Shown in pieces: positions 1 to 6,617 of a stretch of 15,454 bases of DNA. Under the pieces are notes generated by a model. It worked only from the letters and a program-made list of their open reading frames with translations, searched no databases and was not told the DNA's origin. The DNA lies in NCBI GenBank assembly GCA_934418055.1, contig CAKRWX010000030.1, positions 1 to 15,454 on the forward strand, given 5' to 3'. The position numbers and the translations under genes are program-made. Source of the stretch: an uncultured Lachnospiraceae bacterium. Lineage in GTDB: Bacteria > Bacillota > Clostridia > Lachnospirales > Lachnospiraceae. Each line of letters starts with the position of its first letter. Position 1 is the stretch's first letter.

Positions 1-342
1 ATTCACGCGCTTCTCAGAAGACAGGGATCGGATGTGAATGAGATCACATTTGGAAGAACTTCCCTGGACCTGGATTCAGCCGCTCTTCGATGCGGGGAAC
101 ATTCCATCAGGCTGTCGGCCAAAGAATTTGAGATCATGCGTTTTTTGCTTCAGGAGGGCGGACGGAATCTTTCTAAGGAAATGATCCTGTCCAAGGTCTG
201 GGGATACGATTCTGATGCGGTGGAAAACCATGTGGAGGTTTATATCGGATTCTTAAGGAAAAAACTGACTGCCATTGGTTCGGACGTTCGCATTGAATCT
301 GTCCGCAGGCTGGGATATCATCTGGAGGCGGCACATGATTAA
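1..342 (+). CDS. OmpR/PhoB-family response regulator, C-terminal part (5' truncated by window edge)
   Basis: This is the 3' end of a DNA-binding response regulator gene; the reading frame is open from base 1, so the receiver domain lies outside the window. The first residues (IHALLRRQG) are typical of the linker after an OmpR-type receiver. They are followed by a complete winged-helix effector domain: a beta strand (EITFGRTSLDL), LSAKEFEIMRFLLQ, the recognition-helix region ENHVEVYIGFLRKKL, and the final wing IESVRRLGYHL. This family binds direct repeats spaced by about 11 bp. The stop codon overlaps the downstream kinase start by 8 bp, so the two form a translationally coupled two-component pair. 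A GTG at 34 is an internal codon, not the start. The target genes cannot be read from the protein, but the adjacent ABC operon is the natural candidate. Confidence 0.95.
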   Translation: MHALLRRQGSDVNEITFGRTSLDLDSAALRCGEHSIRLSAKEFEIMRFLLQEGGRNLSKEMILSKVWGYDSDAVENHVEVYIGFLRKKLTAIGSDVRIESVRRLGYHLEAAHD

Positions 343-1522
343 AAAACTGAGAATGAAATTTGTGGCGGTGAATATGGCCATTGCCACGGTGATGCTCTGC
401 GTGATCCTGGGAATGGTCTATTCCTTTACCAGCGGAGGATTGGAGCGGGAGAGCCTGAATATGATGTATAATATCGCCTCCCACCCGATCGGTCTTGGCA
501 TGCCGGATATTCCGGGTGAGGATGTGCGGCTGCCTTATTTTAAGATTCAGCTGGGACCGTCCGGGGAACTGATCACGGCTGGAGGCGGTTATTATGATCT
601 GACTGATCATGAATTTCTGGAAAATCTGATCGATACCGCCTTAAAATCCCCCAAAAATTTCGGCGTGTTAAAGGAATATAAGCTGCGATATTACCGGATG
701 GATGACCTGATGAACCATTGTATCGTATTTGCGGATATGTCCAGCGAACTGATGACGCTGCACCATCTGTTAAAACATAGTCTGATCATTGGAATGGTTG
801 GATTTCTGCTGCTTTTGGCTATCAGTATCTGGTTATCCGGCTGGGCGGTCCGGCCGGTGGAACGGGCGTGGAAACAGCAGAAGCAGTTTGTGGCTGATGC
901 GTCCCATGAATTAAAGACGCCGCTGACGGTGATTCTGACCAGCGCCCAGCTGGCAAAACAGGGAGAGAACCAGAATCAGATGCTGGATCACATCCAGGAC
1001 ATGGCTGGACAGATGAAAGGGCTTTTGGAGCAGCTTCTGTGGCTGGCAAGGGCCGACGACGGCCGGATCCAGGAGGGAAAGAAGCTGGTGGATCTAAGCC
1101 AGGAGACCAATGAGGCGGCGCTTCCCTATGAGCCGGTGTTCTTTGAACAGGGGCTGGAACTGGAGACAGAAATTGCCGATGGGATCCAGATCATGGCAAT
1201 TCCAACCCAGTGGAAACGTCTGGTGGAAATCTTTCTGGATAACGCTTTGAAATATTCCAGCGCCGGTGGAAAAACCAGACTGATCCTGGAAAGAACCAGA
1301 CCGGATCATTGTCGTCTGACGGTGTCCAATCAGGGAGAACCCATCGAAGAGGGACAGTTAAAATCACTATTTGACCGGTTTTACCGGGCAGATTCGTCCA
1401 GAACCAGGGATGGAGGCTTTGGACTGGGACTGTCCATTGCAAAAAGTATCGTTGGGGCCCATGGTGGGAAAATCTGGGCAGAAAGTAAAGAAGGAGTCAA
1501 CAGCTTTTTCGTGGAGCTGTAG
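335..1522 (+). CDS. Sensor histidine kinase, membrane-bound, partner of the upstream regulator
   Basis: A 395-residue transmembrane histidine kinase. I chose the ATG at 335 over the in-frame ATG at 275. A GGAGG at 324-328 sits 6 nt before it, it overlaps the regulator stop by 8 bp, and the protein then opens with a normal N-in membrane segment. Order of parts: TM1 about residues 9-31, an extracytoplasmic sensor of about 115 residues, TM2 about 149-168, a short HAMP-like linker, HisKA with SHELKTP (phospho-acceptor H191), N-box FLDNALKYS (N303), a G1-like box SNQGEPI (331-337), F-box LFDRFYR, and G2 box GGFGLGLSIAK (360-370). The usual first Asp of the G1 box is Asn here, a variant I have seen in other Firmicutes kinases. 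The sensor ligand is not recognisable. The gene ends inside a terminator stem, so transcription of the pair probably stops here. Confidence 0.93.
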   Translation: MIKKLRMKFVAVNMAIATVMLCVILGMVYSFTSGGLERESLNMMYNIASHPIGLGMPDIPGEDVRLPYFKIQLGPSGELITAGGGYYDLTDHEFLENLIDTALKSPKNFGVLKEYKLRYYRMDDLMNHCIVFADMSSELMTLHHLLKHSLIIGMVGFLLLLAISIWLSGWAVRPVERAWKQQKQFVADASHELKTPLTVILTSAQLAKQGENQNQMLDHIQDMAGQMKGLLEQLLWLARADDGRIQEGKKLVDLSQETNEAALPYEPVFFEQGLELETEIADGIQIMAIPTQWKRLVEIFLDNALKYSSAGGKTRLILERTRPDHCRLTVSNQGEPIEEGQLKSLFDRFYRADSSRTRDGGFGLGLSIAKSIVGAHGGKIWAESKEGVNSFFVEL

Positions 1523-1532
1523 ACTCCTTTTT
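1491..1532 (+). terminator. Rho-independent terminator spanning the kinase stop codon
   Basis: AAGGAGTC (1491-1498) pairs with GACTCCTT (1522-1529). After an A/A mismatch, ACAGC (1500-1504) pairs with GCTGT (1516-1520). That gives 13 pairs around an 11-nt loop, with the descending arm running into a T tract (1528-1532). The ascending arm encodes the last kinase residues and the descending arm begins at the last base of the TAG stop. It separates the two-component pair from the ABC operon. Confidence 0.82.
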
Positions 1533-1571
1533 GCATGAAATTTTGCACCGGTTGCTGTTCCTGAATTCTAT

Positions 1572-1588
1572 TTTCAGTTTCATTTCAG
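1572..1588 (+). promoter_or_regulatory. 11-bp-phased direct repeat, putative response-regulator operator
   Basis: TTTCAG at 1572-1577 and again at 1583-1588, separated by 5 bp, gives an exact 11-bp repeat period; a third TTTCA lies between them at 1578-1582. OmpR/PhoB-class regulators bind tandem half-sites with this period, often overlapping the -35 region. The repeat covers about -39 to -23 of the predicted start. Assigning it to the adjacent regulator is inference. Confidence 0.55.
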
Positions 1589-1595
1589 CCTTTTG

Positions 1596-1604
1596 TGCTA
1601 TCAT
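1596..1604 (+). promoter_or_regulatory. Extended -10 promoter element of the ABC operon
   Basis: TGCTATCAT is an extended -10 (TGn followed by TATCAT, 5 of 6 matches). No good -35 hexamer lies 16-18 bp upstream; the direct repeat occupies that place instead. This fits an activator-dependent promoter, with a predicted start near 1611 and a leader of about 55 nt. Confidence 0.5.
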
Positions 1605-1619
1605 CATTTCCAGAAAAAA

Positions 1620-1637
1620 GGTCTTAGGAAAAAGACC
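1620..1637 (+). other. 5' leader stem-loop of the ABC operon
   Basis: GGTCTT (1620-1625) pairs with AAGACC (1632-1637) around a 6-nt loop, about 10 nt after the predicted transcription start and about 15 nt before the ribosome binding site. It is too short, and lacks a T tract, to be a terminator. A role in mRNA stability is possible. Confidence 0.4.
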
Positions 1638-1666
1638 GGAATCTAAAACAAGAGGAGGAATCAACC

Positions 1667-2731
1667 ATGATCTCAGTAGAACATCTGACGAAATGGTATG
1701 GTGATTTTAAGGCAGTGGATGATCTGTCCTTTGAGATTGACGAAGGCCATGTCTATGGTTTCTTAGGCCCTAATGGAGCCGGAAAATCCACGACCATGAA
1801 TATCATCACCGGCTGTCTGTCAGCCACATCGGGAAGTGTGAAGATTGATGGCCATGATATCTTGGAAGAGCCTAAGGAGGCGAAAAAACAGATCGGCTAT
1901 CTGCCGGAGCAGCCACCTTTATATATGACAGAGACACCGGTGGAATATCTGCGGTTTGTGGCAGAAGCAAAAGGACTGAAAGGTGAAGAAGTGAAAAAGC
2001 AGATCCAGGAGGTCATGGAGCAGACTGGATTGGAACCGGTGAAAAATCGCCGGATCAGCGCTCTTTCCAAAGGTTATAAGCAGCGTGTAGGCATCGCCCA
2101 GGCACTTCTTGGCAATCCCAAGGTCATCATCCTGGATGAGCCTACTGTAGGACTGGACCCAATTCAGATCATTGATATCCGCAACCTGATCCGGGATTTG
2201 GGAAAGAATCACACCGTAATCTTCAGTTCTCATATCTTGTCAGAGGTGCAGACCATCTGTGACCGGATTCTGATCATTGCAGGAGGAAAGCTGATTGCCT
2301 TCGATAAACCGGAAAATTTGGAAAAACAGTTGTTGTCCAGGGAAATTGTGATTGTGCCTGAGGGATCGGTTGAGGAAGCCGTGGAGACTGTGAAAGCACT
2401 GGAACATGTGACAGAGGCGCAGGTGGAATATTCGGAGAGTGAACACTCGGAGACAAAACATCCAGAGAATGATAACCCAGAGAGCGAAAGTCCAGAGAGT
2501 GAACCATCAGAAATTGAACGTTTAGCCGGTGGACATCCAACGCACGACTATCCAAGAATCCATGTCCACACCGATTTGGATGATCTCTACCAGATGTCCG
2601 GTGTGATCTTCCATGCGTTTGCAGCAAAAGACCAGACCTTACTGGAAATGACCTTGAAGAAAGCAAATCTGGAAGATGTATTCCTGGAGTTGACGGAAAA
2701 GGAGGAAGCAGACGATGACAGCCGTATTTAA
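1667..2731 (+). CDS. ABC transporter ATP-binding protein, GldA-like (ABC-2 exporter class)
   Basis: A 354-residue nucleotide-binding subunit expected to power the adjacent membrane proteins. Motifs: Walker A GPNGAGKST (34-42), Q-loop Gln at about 82, signature SKGYKQR (134-140), Walker B VIILDEPT with catalytic Glu158, D-loop GLDP (162-165) and H-loop His189. The C-terminal region ends with NLEDVFLELT, typical of ABC-2 ATPases. AGGAGG at 1653-1658 lies 8 nt before the ATG. The gene overlaps the permease start by 17 bp, so translation is probably coupled. Odd feature: residues 256-285 are an acidic insertion made of six pentapeptides (SESEH, SETKH, PENDN, PESES, PESEP, SEIER) encoded by a 15-bp tandem repeat, in the accessory region after the catalytic domain. 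Exported substrate unknown. Confidence 0.93.
   Translation: MISVEHLTKWYGDFKAVDDLSFEIDEGHVYGFLGPNGAGKSTTMNIITGCLSATSGSVKIDGHDILEEPKEAKKQIGYLPEQPPLYMTETPVEYLRFVAEAKGLKGEEVKKQIQEVMEQTGLEPVKNRRISALSKGYKQRVGIAQALLGNPKVIILDEPTVGLDPIQIIDIRNLIRDLGKNHTVIFSSHILSEVQTICDRILIIAGGKLIAFDKPENLEKQLLSREIVIVPEGSVEEAVETVKALEHVTEAQVEYSESEHSETKHPENDNPESESPESEPSEIERLAGGHPTHDYPRIHVHTDLDDLYQMSGVIFHAFAAKDQTLLEMTLKKANLEDVFLELTEKEEADDDSRI
2432..2521 (+). repeat. Coding minisatellite, six imperfect 15-bp units
   Basis: Six consecutive 15-bp units start at 2432, 2447, 2462, 2477, 2492 and 2507. They follow a pattern close to YCRGAGARYGAANNN; examples are tcggagagtgaacac, ccagagagcgaaagt and ccagagagtgaacca. The period is a multiple of three, so unit gain or loss keeps the ABC ATPase in frame. 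The product is an acidic, probably disordered stretch. No other array like this occurs in the window. Confidence 0.8.
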
Positions 2732-3578
2732 ACATGAACTGCGGATGTATTTCCGTTCATTGACAGCCTATGTGTTTGGCGCGTTTTTGCTGGCATTTAC
2801 CGGAATTGGCGCTATGCTTTATAACATTCAGGCGGCGGTCAGCAACTTTGAATTTGTTTTAAGCTTTTGCAGCCTGGTATTTGTGGTAATTGTTCCGATT
2901 CTGACCATGCGTGTGATCGCAGAGGAGCGGAAACAGAGAACGGATCAGCTTTTGTATTCCCTTCCAGTGACCACCACCCAGGTGATCATCGGAAAATATC
3001 TGGCGCTTTTAGTGATCTACGCCATTCCGCTGGCCATCATCAGCATTTATCCGATGATTTTCGCCCAGTTTGGTGATGTGTACCTGCTGACTTCTTACGG
3101 TTCCATTCTGGCGTTTTTCGTCATGGGAGCGGCATTGATTGCAGTTGGTGTATTCATTTCCTCTCTGACGGATAACCAGGGCCTGGCAGCAGGGATCGGA
3201 ATTGCTGCGATCCTGTTAAATTATTACAGTGTCAGCCTGTCGGAATATGTTTCCGCCACAGCTCTTGGATCTGCCATTGCCCTGGTTGTACTGGCTTTGA
3301 TCCTGGGATACATTGTGAACCATTTAACAAAAAATGATGCTTTGGGGTCGGGAGTCAGCATTGTCCTGATCCTGGCCGTGGTGATCACTTATGTGCTCCA
3401 CAGTTCCAGCTTTGAGGGACTGCTTCCAAAGATCATGAAGCAGCTGTCCTTATTTTCCCGGTTCAATGTATTTGTCAATGGCGTATTTGATCTGACCGCC
3501 ATGGTATATTACGGAAGTGTGATCGTATTCTTCTTATTTTTATCCGTGCAGTCACTGGAGAAGAGGAGGTATAACTGA
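2715..3578 (+). CDS. ABC-2 type permease, GldF-like
   Basis: A 287-residue integral membrane protein with about six hydrophobic segments. The pattern matches ABC-2/GldF permeases: N-terminal FKHELRMYFRSLTAYVFGAFLL, a second segment ending IVPILTMRVIAEE, then the cytoplasmic stretch RKQRTDQLLYSLPVTTTQVIIGKYLA, which is characteristic of the family. Further segments follow to a C-terminal VIVFFLFLSVQSLEKRR. The start lies 9 nt after GGAGG (2701-2705), inside the end of the ATPase gene. The stop and the next start share one base (TGATG), again implying coupling. With the ATPase it should form the membrane core of an exporter or mechanical ABC machine; the substrate cannot be predicted. Confidence 0.9.
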   Translation: MTAVFKHELRMYFRSLTAYVFGAFLLAFTGIGAMLYNIQAAVSNFEFVLSFCSLVFVVIVPILTMRVIAEERKQRTDQLLYSLPVTTTQVIIGKYLALLVIYAIPLAIISIYPMIFAQFGDVYLLTSYGSILAFFVMGAALIAVGVFISSLTDNQGLAAGIGIAAILLNYYSVSLSEYVSATALGSAIALVVLALILGYIVNHLTKNDALGSGVSIVLILAVVITYVLHSSSFEGLLPKIMKQLSLFSRFNVFVNGVFDLTAMVYYGSVIVFFLFLSVQSLEKRRYN

Positions 3579-5002
3579 TGAAAAGACAAGAAAACCGGAT
3601 CGCGTTCCAGGGCGGCGCTTATTCCCTGGCGATTACGGCAGTGGTGCTGGCGATTTTGGTGGTGGTCAATGTGCTGGCCGGTTCTCTGCCTTCTTCCCTT
3701 ATGAAATATGATATCAGTTCCACCAAACTGTACTCCATCACCAGCAATACAAAAGTGGTGGTCAATGCCCTGGAAAAGGACGTGAACATCTACTGGATCG
3801 TACAGTCTGGCAAAGAGGACAGCGTATTGGATAACCTGTTAAGCAAATATGAGAGCCTGTCCGACCATATCCAGGTGATCAAGAAAAACCCGGATGTGTA
3901 CCCGACTTTCGCCAAACAGTACACCGATGAGGACGTCCAGAACAACAGCCTGGTAGTAGAGTGCGGTGACAAAAACCGTTTCATCAGCTACAATGACATT
4001 TATTTACAGGATTCCAATCCATATTCCTATACTTACAATACTTCTTTCGATGGAGAGGGAGCCATCACTTCCGCCATCGACTATGTGGTCAGCGAGGAGC
4101 TGCCGCAGATGTACGTGCTGGAAGGACATGGAGAGGCAGAGCTTCCAGAGACCTTCAAGGATCAGCTGGAGAAGGAAAATGTCGAGACTCACAGTTTTTC
4201 CCTGTTAAATGAAGACCAGATTCCGGAAGACGCTGACGTGATCATGATCTATGGCCCGACCAGCGATATCTCTGTGGAAGAGGAAACTCAGCTGATGTCC
4301 TATGTAGCAAACGGCGGTAAACTTCTGGTGATGGCTGGCCCGACGAAAGAAGGAACACTGACCAATCTCTATGGCCTTTTAAACGACTATGGTGTGACAG
4401 CCAGTGACGGAATCATCGTTGAGGGTGACCGTACCCATTACGCGTTCCAGACTCCTTATGTACTGCTTCCGAATATCGAGCAGAATGATATGACAGATTC
4501 CTTAATCCAGGCCAATTACTTCGTGATCATGCCATTGGCTCAGGGATTAAACGTATCTGGATACAACCCAAGCGGAACCGTTTCTTCTCTGTTATCCACT
4601 TCGGAATCCGCATTTTCCAAGGTTGCAGGCTACAGTCTGGATACTTATGAGAAGGAAGACGGCGATGTGGACGGTCCATTTTCTACAGCCATTTCCATTG
4701 ATGCGGAAAATGGTGGACAGATCGTGTGGTTTGGCTCTTCTATGTTCTTAGACGATACTTATAATGCGTACTCTTCAGGAGCCAATGACGATCTGGCCAT
4801 GAATGCGGTTTCTTCCCTGGTAGGCGAGCGGGAGGCCATGGCCATCCGGAGCAAATCCCTGAATTATAACTATCTGACCATCAGCGATTCTACTTCATCC
4901 TTACTGAAGGTTCTGATGATCGGCGTGTTCCCGTTGGTATATTTAGGAATCGGTATCTGCGTGGTAGTAAGAAGAAGGAGGCTGCAGCATGAAACGGTCT
5001 AA
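3578..5002 (+). CDS. GldG-like ABC auxiliary protein
   Basis: A 474-residue protein of the family annotated as auxiliary component of ABC systems named after gliding motility. It has an N-terminal membrane anchor (about 15-34), then the family-typical start of the outer domain, YDISSTKLYSITSNTKVVVNALEKDVNIYW (residues 44-73, with the conserved LYSIT core). A large extracytoplasmic domain follows, including a Rossmann-like part (VIMIYGPTSDISVEEETQL). A C-terminal membrane segment (about 443-465) ends with the basic stop RRRR. It overlaps the permease by 1 bp and DUF4340 by 14 bp. In gliding Bacteroidetes the GldAFG complex is associated with motility. In Clostridia this set occurs without gliding machinery and its role is unknown. 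The family assignment is firmer than any function. Confidence 0.85.
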   Translation: MKRQENRIAFQGGAYSLAITAVVLAILVVVNVLAGSLPSSLMKYDISSTKLYSITSNTKVVVNALEKDVNIYWIVQSGKEDSVLDNLLSKYESLSDHIQVIKKNPDVYPTFAKQYTDEDVQNNSLVVECGDKNRFISYNDIYLQDSNPYSYTYNTSFDGEGAITSAIDYVVSEELPQMYVLEGHGEAELPETFKDQLEKENVETHSFSLLNEDQIPEDADVIMIYGPTSDISVEEETQLMSYVANGGKLLVMAGPTKEGTLTNLYGLLNDYGVTASDGIIVEGDRTHYAFQTPYVLLPNIEQNDMTDSLIQANYFVIMPLAQGLNVSGYNPSGTVSSLLSTSESAFSKVAGYSLDTYEKEDGDVDGPFSTAISIDAENGGQIVWFGSSMFLDDTYNAYSSGANDDLAMNAVSSLVGEREAMAIRSKSLNYNYLTISDSTSSLLKVLMIGVFPLVYLGIGICVVVRRRRLQHETV

Positions 5003-6455
5003 GAAAATCGGAGTGTTAACTGGAGTCCTGGCGGTGGCCTGCGTGGCCACCTGGGCCGTGATGCGGACGGAGGAACACAAGGAAAAGATCAAAAACAGCG
5101 ATGAGATCATTCTGGAAATTCCAGAAGACAAATTCACAGCGTTGTCCTGGAACCAGGATGGAACGAAATTGTCCTTCCATAAAGAAGAGGGAGACGATGC
5201 TGTCTGGACTTACGATGATGATAGTGAATTCCCAGTCAGTGAGAAGAAAATCAAGGATCTGTTAAGCACGTTTGAGGAGTTTGGCGTATCGTTTAAGATT
5301 GAGGAAGCAGAAGATCTGGCCCAGTATGGTCTTGACCAGCCAACCTGCACCATTGACTTTACGGCAGATGGCCAGGACTACGAAGTGACATTAGGTGATT
5401 TCAGTACCATGGATTCCGAGCGATATGTGTCCATCGGAGACGGCAATGTGTACCTGGTGAAGGAAGATCCTATGGATAAATTTGACGCAGAAATCAGCGA
5501 TATGCTGGCGCGGGATGAAATCCCGGATTTAAAACAGGCAGATCAGTTTGCCTTTACGGGAAATGCCTCTTATACGGTAGATTACGAGAAAGACAACAAG
5601 ACCGATACCTATAATTCCGAAGATACTTATTTTACAGAGGAAAATGGAACCAAGAAGCCTCTGGATACATCCAGCGTGAACAAATTTTTAGGAAATCTGG
5701 CCAATCTGGATCTGACGGAGTACGCGTCAGCCCATGCTTCTGAGGAAGAACTGGCCGAGTACGGACTGGATAACCCGGAACAGGTAATCCAGGTAACTTA
5801 CACGCCAGAAGAGGGCGATCAGAAAGGCCAGTCCCAGACCATGGAGATCCAGGTCAGCCGCAGTGCAGAAGAGAAAAAGAAGAATCCAGATCCATTTGCA
5901 AAGCAGGAGGACGAAACAAAACAGACAGAGTCTAAGGATCAGACGGCATCCGACGACCAGAGTCAGGTCTCCGAAGCCTATGCAGTGATCGATGATTCTG
6001 GCATTATCTACCAGCTGACTGGCAACGACTATGAGAAACTGATGAAATGTTCTTACAATGACCTGCGTCATCAGGAACTGCTTTCTGTGGATTACTCTGA
6101 GATCAGTCAGATTGATGTGGAGCTGGAAGGCCAGACTTACACCATCACTTCTGAGAAGAAGGGCAATGACCGGACTTATTATTATGGTGATGAGGAACTT
6201 CCTTCCGATGATCTGATCACTGCGTTAAAAGCATTAAAATCAGACCAGTTTACGGATGAAAAGCCAGCTCAGAAAGAGGAGATCCGTCTGACCATCCATC
6301 TGGACCGGGACGATGATCCGACCATTGCCATTGCCCTGTATCGTTACGATGGAAGCACCTGTCTGGTAGAAGTGGATGGAGAACCAGTTTCCCTGGTTGA
6401 CCGTTCTTTGGCCATGGATGTAGTGGAAGCGGTTTATGCCATTGTTTTAAAGTAA
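4989..6455 (+). CDS. DUF4340 domain protein, membrane-anchored
   Basis: A 488-residue protein with an N-terminal signal anchor (about 7-25, KKIGVLTGVLAVACVATW) and a long acidic extracytoplasmic part. Two copies of the DUF4340 hallmark are visible: AEDLAQYGLDQPTCTIDF (107-124) and EEELAEYGLDNPEQVIQV (252-269). DUF4340 genes usually sit directly after GldG-like genes, as here. Residues about 294-328 are a hydrophilic Lys/Asp/Gln/Ser-rich linker, probably disordered, that separates the second unit from a C-terminal beta-rich region. GGAGG at 4977-4981 precedes the start, which lies inside the gldG-like gene. It is likely the last gene of the operon. Biochemical function unknown. Confidence 0.88.
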   Translation: MKRSKKIGVLTGVLAVACVATWAVMRTEEHKEKIKNSDEIILEIPEDKFTALSWNQDGTKLSFHKEEGDDAVWTYDDDSEFPVSEKKIKDLLSTFEEFGVSFKIEEAEDLAQYGLDQPTCTIDFTADGQDYEVTLGDFSTMDSERYVSIGDGNVYLVKEDPMDKFDAEISDMLARDEIPDLKQADQFAFTGNASYTVDYEKDNKTDTYNSEDTYFTEENGTKKPLDTSSVNKFLGNLANLDLTEYASAHASEEELAEYGLDNPEQVIQVTYTPEEGDQKGQSQTMEIQVSRSAEEKKKNPDPFAKQEDETKQTESKDQTASDDQSQVSEAYAVIDDSGIIYQLTGNDYEKLMKCSYNDLRHQELLSVDYSEISQIDVELEGQTYTITSEKKGNDRTYYYGDEELPSDDLITALKALKSDQFTDEKPAQKEEIRLTIHLDRDDDPTIAIALYRYDGSTCLVEVDGEPVSLVDRSLAMDVVEAVYAIVLK

Positions 6456-6544
6456 GTTACGAATTCTTTATAAAAATTTAGAATCTTGAGGGTTTTGTAA
6501 GAATTCTTCAGAAGGGCGTAATAGCTTTTTGGAAGGTTCTCGGC

Positions 6545-6550
6545 TATAAT
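6545..6550 (+). promoter_or_regulatory. -10 element of the lipoprotein gene
   Basis: A perfect TATAAT lies 67 bp upstream of the lipoprotein start. No recognisable -35 hexamer sits at 16-18 bp (TAGCTT at 17 bp), so this may need an activator. The predicted transcription start is about 6557. The 6456-6544 stretch before it holds a widely spaced GAATTCTT/AAGAATTC inverted repeat but no convincing terminator for the preceding operon. Confidence 0.55.
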
Positions 6551-6556
6551 GGCCCT

Positions 6557-6588
6557 ACAGAACGGAAAGCACAGTCTTTCCATTCTGT
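6557..6588 (+). other. Hairpin at the predicted mRNA 5' end
   Basis: ACAGAA (6557-6562) pairs with TTCTGT (6583-6588). After a C/A mismatch, GGAAAG (6564-6569) pairs with CTTTCC (6576-6581) around the 6-nt loop CACAGT. The stem begins within a base or two of the predicted transcription start. There is no T tract, so it is not a terminator. A 5'-terminal stem that protects the mRNA or binds a regulator is possible. Confidence 0.6.
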
Positions 6589-6617
6589 GTTAGAAACCCA
6601 TAAGGAGGATGAATATT

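Noticed and set aside
275..334. Upstream in-frame ATG that would lengthen the histidine kinase by 20 residues
   Set aside because: It lies within the regulator's DNA-binding domain and adds a stretch unlike a kinase N-terminus. The ATG at 335 has GGAGG 6 nt upstream.
2274..2735. Long minus-strand open frame opposite the ABC ATPase
   Set aside because: It is a shadow of a gene with full ABC motifs. Its translation is rich in Ser, His, Pro and Arg from the antisense of the repeat, and it has no recognisable domain.
6461..6507. GAATTCTT/AAGAATTC inverted repeat as terminator of the ABC operon
   Set aside because: The arms are about 30 nt apart and AT-rich, with no T tract after the second arm; a chance match is likely.
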